From positions 434,001 through 498,000 of the forward strand of contig NZ_FRDN01000003.1 of the NCBI RefSeq assembly GCF_900143285.1: a stretch of DNA of 64,000 nucleotides, read 5' to 3'. Under the pieces are notes generated by a model, which ran no database searches, was not told the origin of the DNA, and was given only the letters and a program-made list of their open reading frames with translations. Shown piece by piece: positions 25,607 to 34,375 of this stretch; position 1 is the first letter of the stretch, and each line of letters opens with the position of its first letter. This stretch comes from Desulfitobacterium chlororespirans DSM 11544. GTDB taxonomy: Bacteria; Bacillota; Desulfitobacteriia; Desulfitobacteriales; Desulfitobacteriaceae. The position numbers and the translations under genes are program-made.

Positions 25607-26614
25607 CTACTTGGAATATTTAATACGTGGATCTAAAAAGGCATAGATCACGTCGACCAGCAAATTCATCATTACAAAAACCGTGGCAATCAGCAGTACA
25701 ACTCCCTGCACCACCGGAAAATCAGACTTAAGGATGCAGGCTACGGTATAGGAACCGATACCCGGCCAGGAGAAGACGGTTTCTGTCAGCACTGCTCCGC
25801 CGAGCAGACTCCCCAATTGGAGACCGATCACTGTAACGATAGGTATCAGACCATTGCGGAAAGCATGCTTTCGTATAACCTTCCCCTCAGATACCCCCTT
25901 AGCTCTTGCAGTGCGGATATAATCCTGCTGCAGGGTGTCCAGCATGCTGGAACGGGTCATGCGGGTAATGATGGCCATGGAGTACATGGCAAGGGCCATA
26001 CCCGGTAAGATCAAATGCTGGAAAGCATCGGCAAAAGCCTCCAGGTCTCCGGCAATCAGACTGTCGATAAGATAAAATCCTGTAACACTCATCGGCCTCA
26101 GCAGCGGATCAATCCTGCCGCTGGAAGGAAGCCAATGGAGAGTCCCGGAAAAAAGAATAATCAGCAGGATTCCCAACCAAAAGATGGGCATGGATACCCC
26201 CACCAGGGCCAGGAACATACCTGCATTATCAAACAAGGAGTTCTTTTTCACCGCGGAAATAATACCAATAATGATTCCGAATACAGAAGCAATAATAATA
26301 GCGAACAAGGCCAATTCAATAGTGGCCGGAAAACGGGACATAATTTCCTCAATGACCGGTGCCTTAGTATAATAGGATGTTCCAAAGTTGCCTTGCAGAG
26401 CACCTGTAATAAAATGAAGATATTGAAGGGGAATGGGGTCGTTTAAGCCGTTGGCCTGCCTCCAAACATCCACTGTCTCCTGAGTCGCATGCTGCCCTAG
26501 GACAATGGGTGCAGGATCGGGTGAAAAAACACGCATTATCAGGAACACAATAATGGATACACCTATCAATACTGGAATTAACATTAAGATTCGTTTAATG
26601 ATATATTTTAGCAT
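25607..26614 (-). CDS. Peptide/nickel ABC transporter permease (OppB/DppB type)
   Basis: A 335-residue permease of the BPD-transport family. It starts MLKYIIKRILMLIPVLIGVS, the characteristic first helix, has six membrane helices overall, and an EAA loop (ARAKGVSEGKVIRKHAFRNGLIP). The start at 26614 follows GAAGGG by about eight bases; an upstream GTG nine bases earlier has weaker spacing. It is separated from the binding-protein gene by about 130 bases that contain a stable hairpin. Confidence 0.93.
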   Translation of the reverse strand: MLKYIIKRILMLIPVLIGVSIIVFLIMRVFSPDPAPIVLGQHATQETVDVWRQANGLNDPIPLQYLHFITGALQGNFGTSYYTKAPVIEEIMSRFPATIELALFAIIIASVFGIIIGIISAVKKNSLFDNAGMFLALVGVSMPIFWLGILLIILFSGTLHWLPSSGRIDPLLRPMSVTGFYLIDSLIAGDLEAFADAFQHLILPGMALAMYSMAIITRMTRSSMLDTLQQDYIRTARAKGVSEGKVIRKHAFRNGLIPIVTVIGLQLGSLLGGAVLTETVFSWPGIGSYTVACILKSDFPVVQGVVLLIATVFVMMNLLVDVIYAFLDPRIKYSK

Positions 26615-26706
26615 CTCCAACACCCTTCGGCTCTAAAGATTATAGAAAATCCGGCTTTGCTTAAAAACACCAGGGGGATTAGTTCAGTGTGAAAAAGCAA
26701 AACCGG

Positions 26707-26728
26707 GAACCGGTAAAGATACCGGTTC
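26707..26728 (-). terminator. Intercistronic hairpin between binding-protein and permease genes
   Basis: GAACCGGT and ACCGGTTC form a perfect 8-bp stem with a 6-base loop, just after the binding-protein stop on the minus strand, with a moderately T-rich sequence (CCGGTTTTGCTTTTT) behind it. Likely a partial terminator or mRNA 3' stabiliser that raises binding-protein levels relative to the permeases. Confidence 0.65.
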
Positions 26729-26746
26729 TCGGCAGCCTACTTTTTG

Positions 26747-28327
26747 CTATTGTTTGGATACTCCGGCAAATGGAGTAACACCGGTTACATGATATAAGAA
26801 GTTTTGAACATTGGGTCTGTACGCAGCGAGGGTCTGAGCATGGGAAATAGGGAGCCATGCTGCGTCTGCAGCTGCGATCTTTTCCAGTTCGGTATAAATC
26901 TTATCGCGCTCCGGGCCTGCAGGAGCTTTAATACCTTCTTTAATCAGGTTGTTAAATTCAGGGTTAGCATAGCGGGCTACGTTCATGGTCGGGTCTTCAT
27001 GAGCCAGCAGATACATAAAGTTGTCCGGATCTCCGTTATCTCCGATCCAACCATAGAAACAGATATCATAATCTCCTGCCTTAACTTTCTCTTTATAGGT
27101 GGTCCAGTCAAAGGAGTCGATGGTCGCGGTTACACCAACTTTAGAAAGGTAACCTTGAATTGCTTCAGCCAAGGCCTGACCGGTAGCAGCATTATAAGGT
27201 CTGGGGTTGGTATAGGTGATGATATGAACATTTGTTATGCCGGCAGCCTTGAGGGCTTCCGCAGATGCAGCAGGGTCATAGGCAGCTTGAGTGATGCTCT
27301 TGTCATACCCTTCCATAAAGGTAGGCAGAATGGAGGTTGCCGTCTCGGAATAACCTTGATAGAGGCTGTCAACTAATTCCGGAACATTAATAGCTTGAGA
27401 AACAGCTTTGCGGGCTTTAGCATCATTAAAAGGTGCTCTTGAAGTGTTATAAGCCATGTAATTGACATTCATGCCGGGAGCTTGGAAGACTTTATTCCCT
27501 GCACCGGTGATTTGCTCAACGACTGTAGCATCGATGCCATCGATCATATCGGCTTCGCCATTATTTAAGGCAACCACACGGGCTGAGTTATCTTTGATGA
27601 ATTTGAAGATGACATTCTTGGTCAACGCTTTTTCGCCCCAGTATTCATCATTGCGAACCAGCACAATGTTTTCATCCTTAGCCCAGCTTACAAATTTGTA
27701 TGGGCCTGTGCCTACAGGATCTTGGTTCACGTTGTTATTTTTCTCCTGTAAAGCCTTAGGGCTGACCATAGGAGCACTCATAACCATAGCCAGGTTATTG
27801 AGGAAAGGAGTACTGGGATCTGTTAAGTTAATTTTAACAGTGTTGGTATCCACAACTTCTACATTTTTTACCGATCCATAAACAAAGGAACCATACGCCA
27901 TATCAGGAGTGGCCTGAGGCGGAATTTGACGGTCGATATTGAACTTCACAGCTTCGGCATTGAAGTCTGTTCCGTCATGGAACTTGACGCCCTCTTGAAG
28001 ATAGAAAGTGTACGAAAGGCCATCTTCACTTACATCCCACTTTTTAGCCAAAGAAGGTTCAACCTTTGTTGAATCCTTATTGTACTGCAGGAGGCCTTCA
28101 TAAATATTGATCATGACCTTTGCCGATTCTCCATCATCGACAAGGGCTGGGTCCAGTCCTCTGGGCTCGGCACCCTGAGCATAGATTAATGTTTCTTTTG
28201 CTTTGTCCACTTTTTCTCCTGAGTCAGGGCTCCCTGTACTTTTGCTGCCTCCACCGCAACCGGCGATAGAAACGCTGACCAAAAGCGCCGTCAAGGCAAG
28301 GGCAATAAACCGTTTTCCTTTTTTCAA
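26747..28327 (-). CDS. ABC transporter substrate-binding lipoprotein (peptide/nickel family 5)
   Basis: A 526-residue solute-binding lipoprotein. The signal peptide (about residues 1-24) ends in a lipobox with the cysteine of VSIAGCGGG, so it is tethered to the outer membrane face. SBP_bac_5 features include AEPRGLDPALVDD, INIYEGLLQYNKD, SYTFYLQEGVKFHDG and VGTGPYKFVSW. The TTG start follows GGGGAG by eight bases. Ligand class (peptide, nickel chelate or other) cannot be decided. First gene of the importer operon. Confidence 0.93.
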   Translation of the reverse strand: MKKGKRFIALALTALLVSVSIAGCGGGSKSTGSPDSGEKVDKAKETLIYAQGAEPRGLDPALVDDGESAKVMINIYEGLLQYNKDSTKVEPSLAKKWDVSEDGLSYTFYLQEGVKFHDGTDFNAEAVKFNIDRQIPPQATPDMAYGSFVYGSVKNVEVVDTNTVKINLTDPSTPFLNNLAMVMSAPMVSPKALQEKNNNVNQDPVGTGPYKFVSWAKDENIVLVRNDEYWGEKALTKNVIFKFIKDNSARVVALNNGEADMIDGIDATVVEQITGAGNKVFQAPGMNVNYMAYNTSRAPFNDAKARKAVSQAINVPELVDSLYQGYSETATSILPTFMEGYDKSITQAAYDPAASAEALKAAGITNVHIITYTNPRPYNAATGQALAEAIQGYLSKVGVTATIDSFDWTTYKEKVKAGDYDICFYGWIGDNGDPDNFMYLLAHEDPTMNVARYANPEFNNLIKEGIKAPAGPERDKIYTELEKIAAADAAWLPISHAQTLAAYRPNVQNFLYHVTGVTPFAGVSKQ

Positions 28328-28368
28328 CTTTCTTCTCCCCTTTGTTATATATTAGTTAACCTTATTTT

Positions 28369-28396
28369 ATTCTATCACTCAATAGGATTCTGTCAA
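28369..28396 (-). promoter_or_regulatory. Sigma-A promoter of the ABC importer
   Basis: Minus strand TTGACA (-35, 28391-28396), 16-base spacer, TAGAAT (-10, 28369-28374). Leader of about 35 bases to the TTG start of the binding protein. Confidence 0.75.
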
Positions 28397-28420
28397 TAAT
28401 CTAAATCTTTTCTAGATTAT
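28396..28420. promoter_or_regulatory. Inverted-repeat operator candidate at the importer promoter
   Basis: ATAATCTA (28396-28403) and TAGATTAT (28413-28420) are perfect 8-base inverted arms with a 9-base centre, immediately upstream of and touching the -35 box. Confidence 0.5.
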
Positions 28421-28431
28421 AAAACTTTTAG

Positions 28432-28512
28432 GCAGATCTAAGGAATATTCAGTTAAGATATGATATTTCTTAAGTATTTGAAAAAACAGGTGCAGATCTC
28501 AGGAATTATCAG
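28432..28512. repeat. 21-bp direct repeat upstream of the importer promoter
   Basis: GCAGATCTAAGGAATATTCAG (28432-28452) recurs as GCAGATCTCAGGAATTATCAG (28492-28512) with 18 of 21 bases identical and a start-to-start distance of exactly 60 bases. Candidate paired regulator sites. Confidence 0.65.
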
Positions 28513-28577
28513 CGCTTCTTGGTACGATTTAAATTCTTCTAAGAACAAATCGGCTGGGCCAGGTTATGCTGGACATG

Positions 28578-28613
28578 GAAAATCTCCCGCAAAGGTGAAC
28601 TTTGCGGGAGATT
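28578..28613 (-). terminator. Terminator after the polyferredoxin gene
   Basis: AATCTCCCGCAAAG and CTTTGCGGGAGATT form a 14-bp stem with a very short loop. On the minus strand TTTT follows. Confidence 0.75.
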
Positions 28614-28651
28614 GGTAAAATAACCTGAACAGAATGAGCAATTTGTTTCTC

Positions 28652-29695
28652 CTAATGGTTAAGCTGTTCCGCCTGGGGAATCAGGACCTTATACATTTCC
28701 GGGGGAATACTGGTTTCCCAATGTCCCGTGAACTTTGCCAACCCAACCACCATAAACCAGACCACGATAAGGGCAATAGCCGTCCTTTTGGGGTCGAAGG
28801 CCAGTCTTTTCCCACCGGATGAAGGTGAACTGAATGCTAAGGTTCCTTTAACTGGACAACTTTTGACACAGTTCAGACACCCGGAGCACTCCGGTGACCA
28901 AATATCTTTTGCTTCAGCTACTTTGAGTTGATTAGGGCAGACAGCCGTACATTTTTGGCAGGAGATGCATGTATCCCCATTTCTACGGATCTTCCAAGGG
29001 CTGAAGATACTGAGCAAGCTCATCAGCGCACCATAGGGACAAAGATATCTGCACCAGAAGTTCTGGATAACTACCGAAAGCAAAGCAAGAACTGCAATAA
29101 CGGTCATGCCCGTCACGGTAAGGTTTTTAAAAAAATCCAGCATTTTAACATCAGCGATCATATTATAAGGAGTCTGCAGAAAACCATAGGCACTGGGGCC
29201 ATCCATGAAGATCAGGATAAAGACCAGGAAAAAGCTGAGAAGAATATATTTCAGAGAACGCAAAGGGTAATCCAGCCAACGGGGCGGAACAAAATTCCTG
29301 CCCCAAAGCTTCCGGCCGACGATAGCCAATCCCTCGGATAAGGTGCCAATGGGACAGATCCAAGAGCAGAAGCTTCGTTTGAATACAAGGGAAAGGGCCA
29401 TAGCCAAGAGTAGGATGACAAGTCCCGCAGGATGGATAATATCAAATATCCCTGTGTACAGCCAGGATTTCAGAGCCACCAAGGCACTGATGGGCAGAAA
29501 AGCTTCTACTCCGGCCGGACGGTGAACCAGCAAGGTGGCATTAGGATCGGCATAAGAGTTGACAAAGCGAATAAATTGAATGCCGATCAGCAAAATAATC
29601 AACCCAAATAAAAACTGCACCGCCCTCCGCTTCAGGGGTGCCCGGTCTTGATTGAGCAGATTCAATCTGCTTTTTTCCTCTTTTTTAATATTCAT
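28652..29695 (-). CDS. NapH/MauN-type membrane 4Fe-4S polyferredoxin
   Basis: A 347-residue membrane iron-sulfur protein. About five membrane helices carry two CxxxCP motifs on cytoplasmic loops (CSWICPIG and CRYLCPYG). The C-terminal soluble domain holds two [4Fe-4S] clusters (CISCQKCTAVCP and CSGCLNCVKSCP). NapH-like proteins move electrons between quinol and redox partners. I prefer the ATG at 29695, preceded by AAGGATGG; an in-frame ATG at 29743 would add 16 residues but lies at the predicted transcription start. A CRP/FNR-type site upstream suggests anaerobic or redox control. No nap genes are adjacent, so the partner is unknown. Confidence 0.9.
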   Translation of the reverse strand: MNIKKEEKSRLNLLNQDRAPLKRRAVQFLFGLIILLIGIQFIRFVNSYADPNATLLVHRPAGVEAFLPISALVALKSWLYTGIFDIIHPAGLVILLLAMALSLVFKRSFCSWICPIGTLSEGLAIVGRKLWGRNFVPPRWLDYPLRSLKYILLSFFLVFILIFMDGPSAYGFLQTPYNMIADVKMLDFFKNLTVTGMTVIAVLALLSVVIQNFWCRYLCPYGALMSLLSIFSPWKIRRNGDTCISCQKCTAVCPNQLKVAEAKDIWSPECSGCLNCVKSCPVKGTLAFSSPSSGGKRLAFDPKRTAIALIVVWFMVVGLAKFTGHWETSIPPEMYKVLIPQAEQLNH

Positions 29696-29746
29696 ACCGT
29701 CCATCCTTCTTGCACCATCTTTACTCATCTTTTTGGCATACATCTT

Positions 29747-29788
29747 ATTTTACTTAAAAATTCCCCATCAGAGTGTGATTACAATCAC
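29747..29788 (-). promoter_or_regulatory. CRP/FNR-type box with class II promoter
   Basis: GTGAT-TACA-ATCAC (29775-29788) is a perfect palindrome that fits both the FNR-like layout and the CRP core TGTGA-N6-TCAC. On the minus strand a TAAAAT -10 (29747-29752) places the start at about 29740, so the box is centred at -41.5, the canonical class II activator position. No -35 box is evident, as expected of an activated promoter. Confidence 0.7.
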
Positions 29789-29937
29789 TTAATAGTGTTT
29801 CAGCAGAGGCTGGAAAACGACTCGGGTCGGATAACTGTCTTGTATCCGTACTGCTCAAACCTAAAACTCTGGACAACCTGCTTGTAAGACTTTCCGGGCT
29901 TTTTGGAAAAAAATAATAGAACGGGAACTCAAAAAGC

Positions 29938-29966
29938 CAGGCTTTCAATACAGCCTGGCTCTTCTC
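29938..29966 (-). terminator. Terminator after the glutamate synthase-like gene
   Basis: Minus strand AGCCAGGCTG and a matching AGCCTGGCT arm form a stem followed by TTTTT. Confidence 0.8.
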
Positions 29967-30002
29967 ACAGAAACCAAAAACCCCCTAATCTTTCACTAGA
30001 AT

Positions 30003-31526
30003 CTAGAGTCCCCACACACCGTCATATACTTCTTTAGCCTCCCTGGTCAGAGGAAAGACATCCCTTTTGTTAATGTGTTCCAGAGAAAATTTTCTGTTCA
30101 AAGCTGCAAAATGCTTTAGCCCAAAGCTAAGGCGATTTAGATAAGAATACACGCCAACGGCCCCTAAGGAAAATGTATCAGCCTTATCGCCATAAATCCC
30201 TCTTAATTCCGGAAGGTCCAGGAATATCTCCTCAATACTCGTCCCATACTTAGTATAGGCTTTTGGCACTACCCCGGATTTAATCAATTCCCCAATTTTT
30301 TGGGCGCTCATGGCAGCAGCCATTGCCCCCCGGCAGATGCCGGCGATGGAAATATAAGGCGCTCCGAGGGCAAGGGCTTTGTAAACCTGGTCCTCCATGA
30401 CCAGCCCGCCGGTTATGGCCACCTTAGGAAGATCCAGCCCTTCGGCTTGCAGTTTTTGTAATATCCTGACCAGGATACTTTCCATGCATACGGTAGGCAG
30501 GCACCATTCATTCATCATTTTACAAGGACTATAACCGGAGCCGCCTCCTGCACCATCGAAAGTAACCATATCTACACCACAAGTCACTGCCAAGCGTAAA
30601 ACACGTTCCAAATCCTCCGGATCAAAGCCGGCCATTTTGAAATAGACATTCTTCATACCCAAACTACGCAGATAGTCAATGCGTTCTACCAAATAGGATT
30701 CCTTCCACATGGGCAAACGACCGTAGGAATAGAAGGCTGGCGAAGCTTTTCGCTCATAAGCCTCTCGAACTGTCGGATCTGTAGGGTCCGGATGTACCAA
30801 AAAACCCTTTTCCTGATGTTTTAAAGCTTCTTCGATAGTCTTTATGCGCACCGCCGGTTGTGTTCCTTTGGCTGATTGACCAAACTTAAATTCAATCGCT
30901 TCCGCACCACATTCTTTGATAGCATACTCCGCAACACCCTGTTGGTCATCATCATAATTATTCTGCAAGATAATCTGGCCATATCCGTGGTAATATTGCT
31001 GAAACGCTCCCAAAAATTTCTTTAACTTGGGAGCATGAACTACTTTACCGTTTTCATAACGCAGCTGTGGATCCTTACTAACCGCACCTTCGCCGATAAC
31101 TGTCAGCACGCCCGCCATTGCCGCCCCGCCATAGTAATCCTGCCAATTCAATTTGATCAGAGCAGGAAGCACCATCGGCAACTTCAGCTTTACCGGGTTT
31201 CTTTTGCCAATAGTTGTTTCTAAATTCACATGATATACATTGGCTTTATCCGCATCCTCCGGAGCTCCCATGGCCCCAAAAACCCGGCCATTAATATTAA
31301 AATGAGAATAGTCAAGAGGATAGTTCTTTTCCGAGGCGATTTGGTTATCTCCTGTTGTATTGGGATAGACAGCGTCCATTCCCAATACTGCCGACAGACC
31401 AATTTCACATGTACCTATACAATCCGCAGTACACATGGCACACATCCCGGAAAAGGAACAGAGATGTGATGGATCTCTCATTTTAGTTTGATTGAACACG
31501 GAGCTTAATACAGGACTAAAAGACAT
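30003..31526 (-). CDS. FMN-binding glutamate synthase-like protein with Cys-rich N-terminus
   Basis: A 507-residue protein matching the central FMN domain of glutamate synthase (GltB domain 2). Typical motifs are VDMVTFDGAGGGSGYSP and ITGGLVMEDQVYKALALGAPY. It lacks the glutaminase and GXGXG domains of full-length GltB. The N-terminus has five cysteines at about 23, 29, 32, 36 and 40 (CSFSGMCAMCTADCIGTC), which could hold an iron-sulfur cluster. No GltD or glutamine amidotransferase gene is nearby. The ATG follows AGGGAG. Function may be NH3-dependent glutamate synthesis or another FMN oxidoreduction; the reaction is not certain. Confidence 0.82.
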   Translation of the reverse strand: MSFSPVLSSVFNQTKMRDPSHLCSFSGMCAMCTADCIGTCEIGLSAVLGMDAVYPNTTGDNQIASEKNYPLDYSHFNINGRVFGAMGAPEDADKANVYHVNLETTIGKRNPVKLKLPMVLPALIKLNWQDYYGGAAMAGVLTVIGEGAVSKDPQLRYENGKVVHAPKLKKFLGAFQQYYHGYGQIILQNNYDDDQQGVAEYAIKECGAEAIEFKFGQSAKGTQPAVRIKTIEEALKHQEKGFLVHPDPTDPTVREAYERKASPAFYSYGRLPMWKESYLVERIDYLRSLGMKNVYFKMAGFDPEDLERVLRLAVTCGVDMVTFDGAGGGSGYSPCKMMNEWCLPTVCMESILVRILQKLQAEGLDLPKVAITGGLVMEDQVYKALALGAPYISIAGICRGAMAAAMSAQKIGELIKSGVVPKAYTKYGTSIEEIFLDLPELRGIYGDKADTFSLGAVGVYSYLNRLSFGLKHFAALNRKFSLEHINKRDVFPLTREAKEVYDGVWGL

Positions 31527-31770
31527 AATATTCTCCCTGCTTTCTTTGTTATATTATTATTTATGATGGTTAATCCGCTAAATTTTGGTTTTTATCAATA
31601 GCTAAACTGGAATTCTTCGGATTCCTTACACCGTGAGGAGCAACCTTGAGTTTTCTCTCAACCCATTTGATATAAATTTCACAAGAGAAGGGGAATTTCT
31701 AATTTCTTTATTTTTTAATCCGCTTTTAAAATATCATTGATAATATCTTCCATCTTTGGATACTAGCAAA

Positions 31771-31799
31771 AATTTATCACCGTAAGGTAACTTTGTCAA
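31771..31799 (-). promoter_or_regulatory. Sigma-A promoter of the glutamate synthase-like gene
   Basis: Minus strand TTGACA (-35, 31794-31799), 17-base spacer, TAAATT (-10, 31771-31776). The ACCTTAC arm of an inverted repeat lies in the spacer; the matching arm GTAAGGT is about 45 bases upstream. Confidence 0.75.
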
Positions 31800-31839
31800 G
31801 CTAAAGTTCAATAATTTTATATAACTAACCTTACCTTTT

Positions 31840-31871
31840 AACCTATAGTTTGCGCAACCTATGGTTTACGC
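31840..31871. repeat. 16-bp tandem repeat upstream of the glutamate synthase-like promoter
   Basis: AACCTATAGTTTGCGC (31840-31855) is followed directly by AACCTATGGTTTACGC (31856-31871), 14 of 16 identical. It is centred about 57 bases upstream of the -35 box, a plausible activator position. Confidence 0.65.
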
Positions 31872-31874
31872 ACG

Positions 31875-31945
31875 CCAAAGAGGACGACCGGCATCTGCCG
31901 GTCGCCCTCTTTGGTTATTTATGACTGTCTCACTGAGACAGCCCC
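31875..31945 (-). terminator. Double hairpin after rplQ
   Basis: Two inverted repeats: CCAAAGAGG-CGACCGGCA with its complement (about 31875-31915), and GACTGTCTCA/TGAGACAGCC (about 31923-31944). Together they probably end the large ribosomal operon, though T-tracts on the minus strand are weak. Confidence 0.65.
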
Positions 31946-31951
31946 TTTTTG

Positions 31952-32290
31952 TTATACCAGTTCAATAAGAACCATTTCCGCAGCGTCTCCGCGGCGAGGC
32001 CCGACCTTAATGATCCGGGTATATCCACCTTGGCGCTCAGCATACTTTGGAGCAATTTCTGTAAACAGTTTAGTGACCACATCTTCTTCCAACAGATAAG
32101 ACAGTGCATTTCTGCGTGCAGCGAGATCCCCTTGCTTGCCGAGAGTAATCATCTTCTCAGCAATCGCGTTAACCTCTTTGGCACGGGCTTCTGTGGTTTG
32201 GATGCGCTCGTGTTTTAAAAGGGAGGTAGCCAGGTTGCGAAGCATGGAGCCTCTGTGACCTGTGTTTCTTCCCAATTTACGGTAAGCCAA
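31952..32290 (-). CDS. rplQ: 50S ribosomal protein L17
   Basis: A 112-residue L17, starting [20 protein letters not shown], with the conserved [24 protein letters not shown]. It is the last gene of the alpha cluster, 26 bases after rpoA. The ecf transporter genes and truA that often follow are absent; a double hairpin follows instead. Confidence 0.98.
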   Translation of the reverse strand: MAYRKLGRNTGHRGSMLRNLATSLLKHERIQTTEARAKEVNAIAEKMITLGKQGDLAARRNALSYLLEEDVVTKLFTEIAPKYAERQGGYTRIIKVGPRRGDAAEMVLIELV

Positions 32291-32316
32291 TGTTGTTCCC
32301 CTCCTTTTGCACCGAA

Positions 32317-33264
32317 TTAGTCATCGGCTTTGCGGAACCCCAAGCCGAGCTCTTTTAACTTAGACTCCACTTCTTCCAAGGATTTACGACCGAGGTTGCG
32401 CACCTTGATCATATCCTCTTCCGTCTTCTGGGTCAGTTCTTCTACTGAGTTAATGCCGGCCCGTTTCAGACAATTGTATGAGCGGACTGAGAGGTCAAGA
32501 TCTTCAATCGTCATCTCCAGGATTTTGTCTTTCGCTTCTTCTTCTTTCTCAACCATGATCTCAACATTGTTGAGCTTATCGGTGAGGCCGATAAAGAGAC
32601 GCAAGTGCTCACTGAGAATTTTCGCAGCCAGGCTGGTCGCTTCTTCCGGTGTGATACTGCCGTTGGACCAGACCTCCAGGGTGAGCTTGTCATAGTCTGT
32701 GACCATGCCGACACGAGTATCTTCAACGGTATAATTGACCTTATAGATGGGTGCGAAAATGGAGTCGATGGGAATGATTCCGATGGCTTGGTCTGGCTTT
32801 TTGTTCTTATCAGCCGAAACATAGCCCCGTCCTCTTTCGGCAGTCATCTCCATGAAAAGACGACCATCCTTATCCAAAGTCGCGATCTTCAAGTCCGGAT
32901 TGAGTATCTCAATATCGGCATCAGTGATGATGTCGCCGGCCTTGATGACTCCTTCTCCTTCGGCTTCCAGACGGAGAACTTTGGGTTCATCCGTATGTCC
33001 TTTTAATGCAAGGCTCTTCAGGTTGAGAATAATGTCTGTAACATCTTCCAAAACCCCTGGTACAGTAGAAAACTCGTGGAGTACCCCTTCGATCTTTACT
33101 GATGTGACTGCCGTCCCCGGAAGAGAGGAGAGAAGAATTCTTCTCAGGGAGTTACCTAAGGTAATCCCATATCCTCTTTCGAGAGGCTCAACGACAAATT
33201 TAGCGTAGGAATTATCGTCTGTACGTTCGACACATTCAATCTTGGGCTTCTCGATTTCTAACAT
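32317..33264 (-). CDS. rpoA: RNA polymerase alpha subunit
   Basis: A 315-residue alpha subunit. The N-terminal assembly domain includes [22 protein letters not shown]; the C-terminal domain includes [22 protein letters not shown] and [15 protein letters not shown], which contacts UP elements and activators. Start at 33264 ([11 protein letters not shown]), with AAGGTG seven bases upstream; 13 extra N-terminal residues of the open frame are not expected. Lies between rpsD and rplQ as usual. Confidence 0.98.
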   Translation of the reverse strand: MLEIEKPKIECVERTDDNSYAKFVVEPLERGYGITLGNSLRRILLSSLPGTAVTSVKIEGVLHEFSTVPGVLEDVTDIILNLKSLALKGHTDEPKVLRLEAEGEGVIKAGDIITDADIEILNPDLKIATLDKDGRLFMEMTAERGRGYVSADKNKKPDQAIGIIPIDSIFAPIYKVNYTVEDTRVGMVTDYDKLTLEVWSNGSITPEEATSLAAKILSEHLRLFIGLTDKLNNVEIMVEKEEEAKDKILEMTIEDLDLSVRSYNCLKRAGINSVEELTQKTEEDMIKVRNLGRKSLEEVESKLKELGLGFRKADD

Positions 33265-33327
33265 CGGAATGCACCTTCTTTCTCGGGAACTTGATATCAA
33301 CAAGCCATCCTAAGCTCATGATTAGGG

Positions 33328-33954
33328 TTAACGGGAGTATTTTTCAACGATGAGATGTTCTTGGATGGGCATTTGAATATCTTCTCGATCAGGTAGTGCG
33401 ATGATTGTTCCGGTTGCAGCATTAGCATCCAAGCTCATCCATTTCGGTGGAGTCCGGTCCAAAGAGGACAGGATTTCCTTCAGGCGTGGTGAAGCTTTGC
33501 TGGCTTCTTTGACACCAACGATGTCCCCCACACGAACGAGGAAAGAAGGAATATCAACACGGCGGCCATTCACGGTAAAGTGACCATGACGCACCAGTTG
33601 GCGAGCTTCCGGACGGGATGTAGCAAATCCCAGTTGGAATACTACATTGTCAAGGCGACGCTCCAAGAGACGAAGCAGGTTTTCACCCACGATCCCTTTT
33701 TGGCGGTTGGCCTTATCATAGTAACTGCGGAATTGTTTTTCCTGAACGCCATAGATCCGACGGACTTTTTGTTTTTCACGCAACTGAATACCATATTCAG
33801 TTGGCTTCTTGCCACGGCTTTGGCCGTGCTGACCAGGGGCATAGGCACGACGATCGATCGCGCATTTGCCTGTATAACAACGATCTCCCTTAAGGAAAAG
33901 CTTCATACCTTCCCGGCGGCATAAACGACAAACAGGGCCTGTATATCTTGCCAT
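33328..33954 (-). CDS. rpsD: 30S ribosomal protein S4
   Basis: A 208-residue S4, starting [23 protein letters not shown]. It has the S4 RNA-binding domain ([31 protein letters not shown]) and cysteines in its N-terminal part (CRLC, CYTGKC) typical of the zinc-type form. Primary binder of 16S rRNA and a known translational repressor in other bacteria. Within the alpha cluster after rpsK. Confidence 0.98.
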   Translation of the reverse strand: MARYTGPVCRLCRREGMKLFLKGDRCYTGKCAIDRRAYAPGQHGQSRGKKPTEYGIQLREKQKVRRIYGVQEKQFRSYYDKANRQKGIVGENLLRLLERRLDNVVFQLGFATSRPEARQLVRHGHFTVNGRRVDIPSFLVRVGDIVGVKEASKASPRLKEILSSLDRTPPKWMSLDANAATGTIIALPDREDIQMPIQEHLIVEKYSR

Positions 33955-33966
33955 GATGACACCTCC

Positions 33967-34356
33967 TTATACCCTTCTACGTTTCGGAGGCCGACAACCA
34001 TTATGCGGAATCGGCGTCACGTCTTTAATCATATTAACTTCCAAGCCGGCAGCTTGAAGAGCACGGATAGCAGCCTCACGGCCGGCACCCGGTCCCTTAA
34101 CAAAGCATTCAACTTCTTTCAGTCCATGTTCCATGGCCGCTTTGGCAGCCGTTTCGGCAGCCATTTGGGCAGCATAAGGAGTGCTCTTACGAGATCCTTT
34201 GAAGCCGAGGGCTCCCGCACTGGACCAAGAGATCACATTGCCTTTTGTATCGGTAATGGTGACCATACTATTGTTAAATGTGGACTTAATATGGGCAACG
34301 CCAGTAGCGATGTTTTTACGCTCACGGCGTTTTGTGCGTACAACTTTACGCGCCAT
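33967..34356 (-). CDS. rpsK: 30S ribosomal protein S11
   Basis: A 129-residue S11, ending [15 protein letters not shown], with the typical [18 protein letters not shown]. Small-subunit platform protein near the mRNA exit. It follows rpsM by 19 bases. Confidence 0.98.
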   Translation of the reverse strand: MARKVVRTKRRERKNIATGVAHIKSTFNNSMVTITDTKGNVISWSSAGALGFKGSRKSTPYAAQMAAETAAKAAMEHGLKEVECFVKGPGAGREAAIRALQAAGLEVNMIKDVTPIPHNGCRPPKRRRV

Positions 34357-34375
34357 CTCGGTAATCCCCCCTTAA

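Larger units (their letters stand above)
28328..28651. other. Intergenic region between polyferredoxin and ABC importer
   Basis: A 324-base gap. It contains the importer promoter (28369-28396), an inverted repeat abutting its -35 box, a 21-base direct repeat at 60-base spacing and the polyferredoxin terminator. No coding frame is supported. Confidence 0.7.
29696..30002. other. Intergenic region between polyferredoxin and glutamate synthase-like gene
   Basis: A 307-base gap. It holds the polyferredoxin promoter with a CRP/FNR box and the terminator of the upstream gene. Between them (about 29800-29930) I see no further signal. Confidence 0.6.
31527..31951. other. Intergenic region between glutamate synthase-like gene and rplQ
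   Basis: A 425-base gap with, from rplQ outward, two hairpins, a 16-base tandem repeat, a GTAAGGT/ACCTTAC inverted repeat, a sigma-A promoter on the minus strand and an AT-rich leader of about 240 bases before the ATG at 31526. The leader contains a GGAAT-CCGAAG-AATTCC hairpin; I cannot assign it to a known riboswitch class. Confidence 0.6.

Noticed and set aside
31561-31764. Known riboswitch in the glutamate synthase-like leader
   Set aside because: I could not match it by eye to glutamine, glycine, SAM or other common classes.
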